Assembly: GCA_965222725.1 (NCBI GenBank) | Contig: OZ244969.1 | Location: forward strand, 4,898,001-4,962,000 | Length of the DNA: 64,000 nucleotides | DNA from: GCA-2748575 sp965222725 | Lineage (GTDB): Bacteria > Pseudomonadota > Gammaproteobacteria > Pseudomonadales > Ketobacteraceae | Reading direction: 5' to 3' | Shown: piece by piece, positions 17,721 through 24,081 of the stretch | Position numbering within the stretch: position 1 is the first letter of the stretch | Layout of the letters: each line of letters begins with the position of its first letter | Position numbers and translations under genes: made by a program | Notes under the pieces: model-generated | The model's database searches: none | Seen by the model: only the letters and a program-made list of their open reading frames with translations | What the model was told of the DNA's origin: nothing

Positions 17721-17974
17721 GCCACAGCCCCTTCGCCGATCTTCTCAACCCAGTACAGGAAGTATTTTTTTCCTTCGGCTGGTTCGCCCTTCAGATCCCA
17801 GCCCTCAGACTTCAGTGACTTCCGGAGACGGCGGATCTCGGCGCTGATGGTTGCATCTGAGATAAACCGCTTGTGGTTCTGGGCAATGACTCTGTGGATC
17901 GAGTAAAGCGATACCGGCCCTTTGGCATCGAAAAGCACACGTCTGATCAGCTGTCGGTTAGATTGAGTTGCCAT
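17717..17974 (-). CDS. Small winged-helix-like phage protein
   Basis: 85 aa. The order of short helices (RQLIRRVLFDA, YSIHRVIAQNH, SDATISAEIRRLRKSLKSEG) followed by GKKYFLYWVEK resembles a winged helix-turn-helix DNA-binding domain with its beta wing. It overlaps the next gene by 4 bp. May be a replication accessory or regulator; unproven. Confidence 0.55.
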   Translation of the reverse strand: MATQSNRQLIRRVLFDAKGPVSLYSIHRVIAQNHKRFISDATISAEIRRLRKSLKSEGWDLKGEPAEGKKYFLYWVEKIGEGAVA

Positions 17975-17977
17975 GGT

Positions 17978-19042
17978 TTACGCCTCGCTTGCTGCGGACT
18001 GGTCAGGCCCGGGCTTAAGGTTCTGTAAGACCTTCCGGTATTCGGCTGTGAATTTATTCAGCGCGTATTCCGGAGAGAGTGAATTCAGACTGTTGGCACC
18101 ACCGCAGGCCTGGAGTGCTTTGCGGTTGGCTTCGTACTTGTCCCAGCGCTTTGCAAATGCCCGCTGCATGGCGTTGGCGGGGATGGACAGGCCCAGACGT
18201 TTAGCCAGTTCGTTAACGTCCACCGGGGCTGGCTTGCGATCAGGTTTGGTATTCAGGGCGCGAGTTGCATTGGCGGAGTTGGCCAGGCGTAGGGCGTCAT
18301 AACGGGCACCCCTGAGTTTGTGAATCACGTTTCTCAGCAAGGTGTTTTCCCACTCGCCTTGGGTACGCTCAATGTCTGGCTTGGTGATCCAGTAGCTAAG
18401 AAATTCACCAAGCAGATCCGGGGTCACTTCTTCCCGGGTAAAACCTGACTTCTGGACCAAGGTGTAAAAAACGTCAGTGGGTTTCCAATCCTTATTCATC
18501 GGAAACGCCTTTTTAGTTGTTGTTGTTGAATATGTTGTTGTTGGGGTGACTGTGTGGCACCGGTCAGGTGACTGGCTGTCACCACCTGGTGACTGTGTGT
18601 CACCACCACTGGTGACTGTGTGGCACCGGTCAGGGTTTAACCGGTGACCACCTGTCACCACTACCGGTGACTGTGTGTCACCTGTGGATAAGTTTGGGGT
18701 TTCTTGGTTTGGCAATTTTCGCACTGGTGACTGTGTGTCACCGGTTGCGAATTCGCCATCACTAACGCTATCCTCACGGTCGAAATTGAGGACGTATTCA
18801 CCCATGCGGCCATGGCGGGAAACCTTCTGCAGATAACCATCTTCCTCCAGGGCATCAATATCCCGCTTAACCTGGCGAGTTGAACAGCATGCAAAGTAGC
18901 TGATCCATTCCACGTTCACACCAGCGCACCGGCCAGTGGATGGATTGTGATGGAGCAACAAGGCGCGAAGCACCAGCTTCCTGGTAGGCTTCCCCGGGAA
19001 CTGACGATCAGCCCAATCAAGAGCCTTCCAATCCTTGGTCAC
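17978..19042 (-). CDS. Phage replication initiator (helix-turn-helix plus DnaT-like domain)
   Basis: 354 aa from GTG 19042, overlapping the previous stop (GTGA). Residues about 15-85 form a replication-type winged helix (KLVLRALLLHHNPSTG, WISYFACCSTRQVKRDIDAL). Residues 100-180 are a low-complexity linker with repeated GDTQSP and CHTVT units, encoded by an iteron array, ending in a Thr tract. Residues about 190-250 resemble the DnaT DNA-binding domain (DWKPTDVFYTLVQKSGF, EFLSYWITKP, QGEWENTLLRNVIHKL). By analogy with lambda O and other initiators it would bind the iterons in its own gene and recruit the host helicase. No phage helicase or loader gene is seen beside it. Confidence 0.8.
   Translation of the reverse strand: MTKDWKALDWADRQFPGKPTRKLVLRALLLHHNPSTGRCAGVNVEWISYFACCSTRQVKRDIDALEEDGYLQKVSRHGRMGEYVLNFDREDSVSDGEFATGDTQSPVRKLPNQETPNLSTGDTQSPVVVTGGHRLNPDRCHTVTSGGDTQSPGGDSQSPDRCHTVTPTTTYSTTTTKKAFPMNKDWKPTDVFYTLVQKSGFTREEVTPDLLGEFLSYWITKPDIERTQGEWENTLLRNVIHKLRGARYDALRLANSANATRALNTKPDRKPAPVDVNELAKRLGLSIPANAMQRAFAKRWDKYEANRKALQACGGANSLNSLSPEYALNKFTAEYRKVLQNLKPGPDQSAASEA
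18545..18742. repeat. Seven 17-bp palindromic iterons: candidate phage replication origin
   Basis: Seven copies of a 17-bp inverted repeat with arms GGTGAC and (G)TCACC or GCACC, consensus GGTGACTGTGTGTCACC, start at 18545, 18567, 18588, 18611, 18643, 18666 and 18726. The first four are 21-23 bp apart (two helical turns). They lie in the linker part of the replication gene, as lambda's iterons lie in gene O. A T/G-rich, C-poor stretch at 18510-18540 beside the array could be the unwinding element. Confidence 0.85.
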
Positions 19043-19242
19043 GACTGCACCCCCAACACCCCCAGTAACAGAACACAGAGCAGAACGGCCACAAAGGTGC
19101 GCAGCTTACTGGGGTTCTTCTCTACCCATTCATTGACGTGAAACAGCCAGTTAATTATCGATAACCCCAGATTCTTCATTGCCACTTTAAAAAAACGCTT
19201 CGCCATTGCCTTATAAGTTGGAGGTTCGTTTTTGTTATTCAC
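19039..19242 (-). CDS. Small single-TM phage protein
   Basis: 67 aa from GTG 19242 (TAGTG overlap with the LuxR-type gene). Basic, helical N-terminal part and a C-terminal hydrophobic helix (TFVAVLLCVLLLGVLGV). Sits between the regulator and the replication gene. Function unknown; superinfection exclusion or inner-membrane anchoring are only possibilities. Confidence 0.55.
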   Translation of the reverse strand: MNNKNEPPTYKAMAKRFFKVAMKNLGLSIINWLFHVNEWVEKNPSKLRTFVAVLLCVLLLGVLGVQS

Positions 19243-19589
19243 TATGCGACTATCTCCTGGTCTCGCCTGCTGTTGCGTTGTGTGAGTATCCTGGCTTTCT
19301 CAAAGTCCACTTCAGAGCCAATGCCTACCATTCCGACGACTACCGCCATGGACACCTTAAAAATCCCCATAGCGATTGCCTTCACTACTGCACTGGCTGA
19401 GTTTGAGGCGCCAAGCTTTTGCTGAATGTTCTTTACGTGGGTATCAACGGTGGTTTCTTCCTTGTTGAGAATGGCTGCCATTTCCCTGCGCTTCTTGCCA
19501 TCACCAAGCAACGGCAGGTAACCGCGCTCTGTTTTTGTGAGGATCTGTTCCTGGTCATCAACAACAAAAACGACTTCTTTGATATCCAT
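19242..19589 (-). CDS. LuxR/GerE-type transcription regulator
   Basis: 115 aa. Residues about 17-75 form a GerE-type helix-turn-helix: LTKTERGYLPLLGDGKKRRE, then MAAILNKEETTVDTHVKNIQ and QKLGASNSASAV, with the usual T-V-x-x-H-V-x-N-I recognition helix. There is no receiver or ligand domain; a hydrophobic stretch follows (IFKVSMAVVVGMVGIG). Second gene after cro, the position held by cII in lambda, so it may drive establishment or delayed promoters. That role is inference. Confidence 0.8.
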   Translation of the reverse strand: MDIKEVVFVVDDQEQILTKTERGYLPLLGDGKKRREMAAILNKEETTVDTHVKNIQQKLGASNSASAVVKAIAMGIFKVSMAVVVGMVGIGSEVDFEKARILTQRNSRRDQEIVA

Positions 19590-19673
19590 TGGTAAGGTTC
19601 CTAATTTTCTGGGATTCGCTTTAGTGCTGGCTGGGGCACAATACCCGCATCACACAGCAACCCAGGAATATCG

Positions 19674-19859
19674 TTATGCAGACTTAGGAAGAACATTTCT
19701 GTCAGCCTTTAATTCGCCCTTGGAGACGATTTCAATGAAGCACTGCAACTTTGCGGGCAGCTGGTCAGGCCACTGGGATATGGCACCCTTAGTAAACCCC
19801 AGCGCCTTGGCTGCAGGAGTGACTCCTTGATAGTGCTCAATAACATCTGCTTTGGTCAT
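19674..19859 (-). CDS. Cro-like repressor
   Basis: 61 aa. MTKADVIEHYQGVTPAAKAL followed by GFTKGAISQWPDQLP is the Cro/DicC-type helix-turn-helix (AAKALG...AISQW), with the C-terminal helix AKLQCFIEIVSKGEL contributing to the dimer. First gene of the minus-strand early operon, directly opposite cI, with its start next to three palindromic operators. It would repress cI maintenance transcription during lytic growth. Confidence 0.88.
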   Translation of the reverse strand: MTKADVIEHYQGVTPAAKALGFTKGAISQWPDQLPAKLQCFIEIVSKGELKADRNVLPKSA

Positions 19860-19888
19860 GGTTTATTACCCTAAACTCAGTGAAACCA

Positions 19889-19918
19889 AGTTTAGTTACC
19901 TAAACCACAACAAGTCAA
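19889..19918 (-). promoter_or_regulatory. Candidate early promoter pR for cro and replication genes
   Basis: Minus-strand TTGACT (19918-19913) and TAAACT (19894-19889) with an 18-bp spacer. The operator at 19890-19905 covers the -10 region and the degraded one overlaps the -35, so repressor binding would block polymerase. Confidence 0.7.
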
Positions 19919-19940
19919 GGACTCTAAACAAATAACTGTT

Positions 19941-19946
19941 TAGAAT
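19941..19946 (+). promoter_or_regulatory. Candidate pRM -10 element; leaderless cI transcript
   Basis: TAGAAT (5 of 6 to consensus) lies 7 bp before ATG 19954, so transcription would start at or next to the start codon. No ribosome-binding site precedes the ATG and no good -35 is seen, as in lambda pRM, which needs CI activation and gives a leaderless message. The operator at 19938-19953 overlaps this element. Confidence 0.55.
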
Positions 19947-19953
19947 GCTAAAC

Positions 19954-20622
19954 ATGGAATTCAAAGATTTTTTTGTCAGGCGCGTAGCCCAATTAAGAAA
20001 AAAGAAAACTCATGTTGTCCTGGCGGCAGGCGGAAGCAAGGGTTCTGCCACTCAATGGTCTGACGGCACCAGCAAGCCAAGCCGTCAGATATTGAGAGGG
20101 CTGGCAAGGGAGCTAGAGGTCAGCCATGAAATACTGAACCTTGCAATTGATGACAAAATAGACGAATCGTTTTTTCAGTCTGGAGAGGGTGCCTACGTTG
20201 CTGAAGGCTCTCCGGAGTACAGCACCCCCGCGGGGCCCGATAGCGGGTTCTACAAACTGACATGCTTGAATGACGACCTGGAAATAATGCTGCCCCCGCA
20301 GATCTCCCCTGCCGGCTCAGTTCTCTTTAGGTATGACTTTTCTGACTTCGATACAATATCCCCGGGCGATTATCTGGTAATTGATACCACCCAGAACAAA
20401 CCCGTCTACCCTTACCTGTACCTGTTCAAAGATGCCGAGGGCGAATACACCCTGCTACACTATCGGAGGAAGCCCATCGGCGGTAAGTGGGTATACTTTC
20501 TTGGCACCGATAAGGAAAAGGACCAGGAAGAGCTGGGAATGACACAGGAGGAAGCCACCGAACTACTGGTAAATATGGAGTGCGTAGGACGCCCCATCAG
20601 GAAACTATCAAAAGATTTATAG
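19954..20622 (+). CDS. CI-like prophage repressor, degenerate S24 domain
   Basis: 222 aa from ATG 19954; an in-frame ATG at 19945 inside the operator is less likely. The N-terminal helix-turn-helix spans about residues 1-62 (GSKGSATQWSDGTSKPSRQI, then LRGLARELEV). The C-terminal half has the peptidase-S24/LexA fold pattern (SPGDYLVIDTTQNKPV, EYTLLHYRRKPIGG), but the usual G-x-S-M nucleophile motif and the catalytic Lys are not evident. Only a displaced Ser in DFSDFD is near. It may therefore dimerise like CI without RecA-stimulated self-cleavage. It would hold the prophage silent by binding both operator clusters, and probably regulates its own gene. Confidence 0.85.
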   Translation: MEFKDFFVRRVAQLRKKKTHVVLAAGGSKGSATQWSDGTSKPSRQILRGLARELEVSHEILNLAIDDKIDESFFQSGEGAYVAEGSPEYSTPAGPDSGFYKLTCLNDDLEIMLPPQISPAGSVLFRYDFSDFDTISPGDYLVIDTTQNKPVYPYLYLFKDAEGEYTLLHYRRKPIGGKWVYFLGTDKEKDQEELGMTQEEATELLVNMECVGRPIRKLSKDL

Positions 20623-20661
20623 CTTTTGCGCGCAGGGCCCGTGCTGACAACACGGTCAATA

Positions 20662-20688
20662 GAGAGGCAGGGAAGCCTCTCGCCTTTT
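20662..20688 (+). terminator. Intrinsic terminator after cI
   Basis: Perfect GAGAGGC/GCCTCTC 7-bp stem with a 6-base loop followed by GCCTTTT, 40 bp after the cI stop. The rest of 20623-20807 shows no gene. Confidence 0.7.
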
Positions 20689-20807
20689 GTGCGTGACCCT
20701 CGTTTCGTTATGTCGGGAGTCGCGCCCTATACAATACCTGCCTTGCGTGGGGAAATGGCGCGGGAGCGGTTGACGCTCTTGTCAGCTCCCGACACCTCCC
20801 CGCCCGC

Positions 20808-21503
20808 CTATCTTATCCGCGCCACTGGCGACCGGACTATGACCATCCACTGCTCTTTAAAGCACAGTTCGTTGTGCCACACCAGGCACCCGTCACTTAA
20901 CTCCTGAGACTCCCAACGGGTAATGCCGCCCCCTGCCCCGCGAGTGAGCAAGGCCTCATGATACGATTCATCCATTAGCGGATTTCCCGTGTTGCTGTAA
21001 ACGCACTCCCCATGCAGAAAGATATAAGCCTCAAAACGCACCCCCAGGGCGCCTCTGAATTTGGCCAGGTCGGTGTAGTATTCGTGCTTTCTGACCAGAT
21101 CTAGGCGATTCCTAGCCACCCCTGCCGGCGGCAGGCCGGTGACACTCTTGTATTCAAAGTCAAGACAGCCAACATTCAGAACCAGATCATGGAACCCATC
21201 AATGTCGATGTACACCATCTCTTCATAGAACCGAACAACCTTGCTCCCGAGGCAAATATCTATACCCCACTCCTGAGTCTTGCCCTTGTTAGCCTTTGCG
21301 GACAGCGCTGCCTGATGAGCTTTGGCGCCGATATTGCTGCCCCGCAATACCTCTAAATAATTTGCCCCCTTCAACTCTGTCGCCCGCAGAGTACCCAAGT
21401 CCTCATTCACATCTTCAACATTCAGATCTTTATCCATAACCAATAGAAAGAATGGAGACAGCACCGATTCCTTGGCATTACTTCTTATTGAGGGTTCCCC
21501 CAT
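20808..21503 (-). CDS. Lysogeny-module protein of unknown function (PAS-like start)
   Basis: 231 aa. Residues about 15-115 have a PAS-like succession (SPFFLLVMDKDLNVEDVNED, LGTLRATELKGANYLEVLRG, then beta strands VVRFYEEMVYIDIDGF), but this is not certain. The C-terminal half (EAYIFLHGECVYSNTGNP and later) is unassigned. No TM or signal peptide. It lies between cI and the OL-like operators on the opposite strand to cI, a place used for genes expressed from the prophage (rex-like). Its own promoter probably lies in 21504-21726. Function unknown; immunity or host-fitness roles are only inferred. Confidence 0.65.
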   Translation of the reverse strand: MGEPSIRSNAKESVLSPFFLLVMDKDLNVEDVNEDLGTLRATELKGANYLEVLRGSNIGAKAHQAALSAKANKGKTQEWGIDICLGSKVVRFYEEMVYIDIDGFHDLVLNVGCLDFEYKSVTGLPPAGVARNRLDLVRKHEYYTDLAKFRGALGVRFEAYIFLHGECVYSNTGNPLMDESYHEALLTRGAGGGITRWESQELSDGCLVWHNELCFKEQWMVIVRSPVARIR

Positions 21504-21726
21504 GATCTACTCCTGTATTTTATTTGGTGTTGAGCTTTTTGTCAGAGCGCCAAAAACTAGACCAAAAGGCATGGGTGCCGCAAGGTCAACAAACAACCTA
21601 CACCTAGTCTGTTTTGTTGTTTTATTGTTCTTTTTGTCTATTATGTGATCTAGTTTCACTTTTAGCGTGAACTTAATAACACATTGATTTAAGCGTATTA
21701 ATTTTAAGCAAGAAGTAATCTAAGAC

Positions 21727-21999
21727 ATGACAAAGATATCTCAACCTCGCCGAAGGAATGAGCGATGGCAGTGGTTGCGATGGAAAGCTGGCCTAACGCA
21801 AAGCATGGTGCGCCAACACCTGAGGGTGATGGGCTGCAAGGTTGGCGCTAACGCCATATCGATTCTTGAATCAAAGAACCAAACATCACTTGATCATGAA
21901 GCAATTGCATGCCTTTCGTACATCTACAACCATGACGGCAACCCAGCAAATATCAATTGGATTCTCAACGGTTTAGACGATCCGTTCCTACGATTCTAA
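21727..21999 (+). CDS. Small helix-turn-helix protein
   Basis: 90 aa. WLRWKAGLTQSMVRQHLRVM and ANAISILESKNQTSLDHEAI, then CLSYIYNHDGNPANINWIL, resemble an XRE-type helix-turn-helix with a trailing helix. It is divergent from the 231-aa gene across a 223-bp AT-rich spacer containing ACTAG/CTAGT boxes (near 21556, 21604 and 21650) that could be its own operators. It converges on the SLATT-like gene, with 2 bp between stops. Possible local regulator of this accessory pair. Confidence 0.6.
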   Translation: MTKISQPRRRNERWQWLRWKAGLTQSMVRQHLRVMGCKVGANAISILESKNQTSLDHEAIACLSYIYNHDGNPANINWILNGLDDPFLRF

Positions 22000-22001
22000 G
22001 G

Positions 22002-22502
22002 CTATGCCCAGGATATGAATTGCTTTGTGAGCATCTTGTACCAGGGCATACCCTTGCTTCTCTGCAGGCCGTTTACATGGTTCACCTCATCCTGACAAAA
22101 CGAGACTAGCGCCCTTTTTATTGGTGGCTCCTGCGCCTCAATTCTGCAGATGTCTTCAAGCCACCCCTTTTCACACCCCACCCCCCTGAAGATTCGAGAC
22201 TCCAACTCAAGGTATTTGCATCGAAGGTCACCGTGAAGCCTGGCCTGGTCGTTTGCGTACCCTGCCAGCCCAGCGGAAATCAAAACCACGAGAACCGAGG
22301 TTAGGATCTCTTCAGGCCGTCCCCCTGAAACCTCAACACCCGCAGCGCAAAAAGACAGGGACACTATCAGCAGGGCAAAGTAGATTGCCCCCACCACTGC
22401 GCTAAACCTGCTGTAAAACCCCTGCCTGTACATATGGTACCTGATTCCTACCTGCACATTGTAGTGGGCGTCTGACAGTTCAATTTCTCTTCCTGCAGTC
22501 AT
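22002..22502 (-). CDS. SLATT-like two-TM protein, candidate superinfection-exclusion effector
   Basis: 166 aa from ATG 22502 (GAGAGG 8 bases upstream; an in-frame GTG at 22511 has no room for one). A short N-terminal helix (SDAHYNVQVGIRYHMYRQGF) is followed by two membrane helices (about residues 34-55 and 66-84) and a cytosolic C-terminal helix bundle starting ANDQARLHGDLRCKYLELES. This is the layout and pattern of SLATT-domain proteins, proposed membrane-perturbing effectors in several bacterial defence systems. No SMODS nucleotidyltransferase or other sensor is beside it. A lysogen-expressed anti-phage role is inference. Confidence 0.6.
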   Translation of the reverse strand: MTAGREIELSDAHYNVQVGIRYHMYRQGFYSRFSAVVGAIYFALLIVSLSFCAAGVEVSGGRPEEILTSVLVVLISAGLAGYANDQARLHGDLRCKYLELESRIFRGVGCEKGWLEDICRIEAQEPPIKRALVSFCQDEVNHVNGLQRSKGMPWYKMLTKQFISWA

Positions 22503-22561
22503 GCCTTTCACCTCTCACATATTGATCCAACCCGGGCATCATAACACCTGACCGCAAAAAA

Positions 22562-22612
22562 GTTTATTTTTCTAAACTTTTCCTCTTGAACTAAAAGTTT
22601 AGTTTGCTAAAC
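22562..22612. promoter_or_regulatory. OL-like operator pair
   Basis: GTTTATTTTTCTAAAC (22562-22577) and GTTTAGTTTGCTAAAC (22597-22612) match the GTTTA-N6-TAAAC sites beside cI exactly in both arms, 35 bp apart. They precede the plus-strand early operon, so the same repressor would silence both early operons. Confidence 0.85.
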
Positions 22613-22613
22613 T
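22586..22613 (+). promoter_or_regulatory. Candidate early promoter pL
   Basis: TTGAAC (22586-22591) and TAAACT (22608-22613), 16-bp spacer. The -10 hexamer is the same as in the candidate pR, and the operator at 22597-22612 lies across spacer and -10. Confidence 0.65.
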
Positions 22614-22624
22614 CCATATCAATA

Positions 22625-22853
22625 AAGACAACATACCGGGAGAGCTGAGCTTGTTGGGGTGGCACCCAACCAAGCAGAAACCAACGCCACCGTAACCCCT
22701 ACCCCGCTCTGGGTGTGGTCGCTGAAAGGGGGTTAGAGAGCTGAGCAGCACTGATGATAAACCTGCAGCCGGAGTGGTACCGGTACCAACTGCAGGATCG
22801 GGGGAAGCCATCCCCACCGCAAAGCTCTCCCGGGTCTCCCGGTATGTTGTTTT
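22625..22853 (+). ncRNA. Candidate structured leader RNA of the pL operon
   Basis: The 260 nt between pL and the first gene hold no open frame of note but strong pairing. A closing stem joins 22625-22643 to 22835-22853 (19 pairs, one G-U; core ACAACATACCGGGAGA). Inside are hairpin A (22649-22675, ten pairs with one bulge), hairpin B (22693-22735, TAACCCC with GGGGTTA), stem GAGAGCT/AGCTCTC (22736-22742 with 22823-22829), hairpin C (22762-22796, CCTGCAG/CTGCAGG capped by a CCGG tetraloop stem) and hairpin D (22801-22815, GGGG/CCCC). AGCTCTCCCGG at 22823-22833 can instead pair with 22636-22646, which excludes the closing stem. The fold is read by eye; family unknown. Confidence 0.6.
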
Positions 22854-22882
22854 GACCGCCTATAACGCATGGGGTAACTGCA

Positions 22883-23038
22883 ATGGATGAATACCAGAAA
22901 GAAACCCAGGAACTCATTGAGAAGCTGGAAGCGTACCGTAAAAAGTATGAAGCAGGGTATGACTCCAGCTACTACGCCGACCGGCTTATTGATGAACTCA
23001 AATCAGATCTGGAGAAAGAACTGTGTCCGGTGGAGTGA
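22883..23038 (+). CDS. Small helical phage protein
   Basis: 51 aa, first gene after the structured leader. Highly charged helices (YQKETQELIEKLEAYRKKYE, LIDELKSDLEKEL). Overlaps the next gene by 16 bp. No family recognised; it occupies lambda N's place in the operon but is acidic and lacks an Arg-rich motif. Confidence 0.5.
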   Translation: MDEYQKETQELIEKLEAYRKKYEAGYDSSYYADRLIDELKSDLEKELCPVE

Positions 23039-23250
23039 ATGAAGCCGTAAGGAAGGCCTGTGAGGTTATCGCCAACCACAGACAGAACCACAAAGGGCCG
23101 CTCGTCCTTTATGACAATGATCTCAGTGAACTTAACGGTATCTATCATGTTGCAGTTTACATGAATCCAGAAACCGAAGCCTACGTCAGCAAACAAACGG
23201 ATAAGGCGATTGCCCGCAAAGCTGCGGCTATGGAGGCCGAAATATCATGA
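23023..23250 (+). CDS. Small hypothetical phage protein
   Basis: 75 aa from GTG 23023, or from GTG 23035 where AGTGAATG overlaps the previous stop. Contains CEVIANHRQNHKGPLVLYDN. No family recognised. The next gene starts in its stop codon region (ATGA). Confidence 0.5.
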   Translation: MSGGVNEAVRKACEVIANHRQNHKGPLVLYDNDLSELNGIYHVAVYMNPETEAYVSKQTDKAIARKAAAMEAEIS

Positions 23251-23444
23251 GCGAGTATCACGCCGGTACCGGTGACATTAAGCATCTTTGCAGGCATGAG
23301 ACCGTGACACCCCCAAGCACTGATGATGACTGGTACATACCTCCAGTGGGTGAGAAAGGCAGTGTTCATTTGTTCGGGGCTATTACCGCTATGTTGACTT
23401 TCGAATCGATATTCGATGCCGCCTGTAAATGGCTGGGGATATGA
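23247..23444 (+). CDS. Small hypothetical phage protein
   Basis: 65 aa. The start overlaps the previous stop (ATGA). Includes CRHETVTPPSTDDDWYIPPV and a C-terminal amphipathic helix. No family recognised. Confidence 0.5.
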   Translation: MSEYHAGTGDIKHLCRHETVTPPSTDDDWYIPPVGEKGSVHLFGAITAMLTFESIFDAACKWLGI

Positions 23445-23638
23445 GCATGGCAGCAGCAACGATTGAACTGAATGACCGGATAAGACACCTACGCTATGCC
23501 TATGCCAAGCAGGTGCCAGAGTTTGCCCAGGTGGTCTGGGAACGTTGGCTGAAGAGCCTGTACCGGGAAGTGGCGCGGGAAGGCCGGCGGCTGGCAATGG
23601 ACAAACAGTACCAAAACAACTACAGGGGGCAGATATGA
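23441..23638 (+). CDS. Small hypothetical phage protein
   Basis: 65 aa from ATG 23441 (ATGA with the previous stop, GGGGAT upstream). Basic and helical (LNDRIRHLRYAYAKQVPEFA, WLKSLYREVAREGRRLAMD). No family recognised. Confidence 0.5.
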   Translation: MSMAAATIELNDRIRHLRYAYAKQVPEFAQVVWERWLKSLYREVAREGRRLAMDKQYQNNYRGQI

Positions 23639-24081
23639 CGACCACCACTATATGGACGTGCGACAACCACCACTGCGGCAAGAAAGTAGAAGGCAGAGAG
23701 CCGAAATGGTTAACGCTTGGCAGTGAGGATGGAAACTCTCTCAGGATCCGAAACCCGATTGGTAAGCACGGTCTTAGAGAAACTAACTCCCATGGTGATA
23801 TGCATTTCTGCTCATCAACGTGCTTGATAAAAGCCTTTTTTGGACAGCACGTTGCCGCGCTTGAGCGCGAAATACTGGTGAAGCACGAACGCCTGTTCAG
23901 GGCCACAGCTACGCACCTGGATAACAATAACAGCGCGTTACGAGCATCCCACGCTGCAGTAGCTGGAGACTGGTGCACTGACGAAGACAGCGTGCGGGCT
24001 CGGGAAGAGTACGAAGAAGTGGAGAGGCTAATTGCCGCGCTTGGAGCCCTGGTGCCGCCGACTCAGGATAGTCAGACATGA
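23635..24081 (+). CDS. Zinc-binding-like phage protein
   Basis: 148 aa from ATG 23635 (ATGA overlap). The N-terminal part has C...HHC (TCDNHHCGKKV, residues 8-18) and FCSSTC (about 59-64), a likely zinc site around a small beta domain; the rest is a long acidic helix. No family name. It overlaps the methyltransferase start by 4 bp. Confidence 0.6.
   Translation: MTTTTIWTCDNHHCGKKVEGREPKWLTLGSEDGNSLRIRNPIGKHGLRETNSHGDMHFCSSTCLIKAFFGQHVAALEREILVKHERLFRATATHLDNNNSALRASHAAVAGDWCTDEDSVRAREEYEEVERLIAALGALVPPTQDSQT

Larger units (their letters stand above)
19861..19953. promoter_or_regulatory. OR-like operator cluster between cro and cI
   Basis: Three near-identical 16-bp sites, GTTTATTACCCTAAAC (19861-19876), GTTTAGTTACCTAAAC (19890-19905) and GTTTAGAATGCTAAAC (19938-19953), plus a fourth degraded one with only the CTAAAC half intact (19914-19929). 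Starts are 29, 24 and 24 bp apart. The pattern GTTTA-N6-TAAAC recurs at 22562 and 22597. Likely bound by both CI and Cro. Confidence 0.88.

Noticed and set aside
18545..18742. Repeat array that might be taken for a CRISPR
   Set aside because: Repeats are 17-bp palindromes 4-43 bp apart with no uniform spacers, lie inside a coding gene, and no cas gene is near. Iterons explain them.
22599..22917. Two minus-strand frames of about 72 codons in the pL leader
   Set aside because: No ribosome site, no recognisable sequence, and the region is explained by RNA structure.
23181..23978. 265-codon minus-strand frame across the pL operon
   Set aside because: Opposes four tightly overlapping plus-strand genes with ATGA junctions; Ser/Cys/Leu-rich artefact composition.
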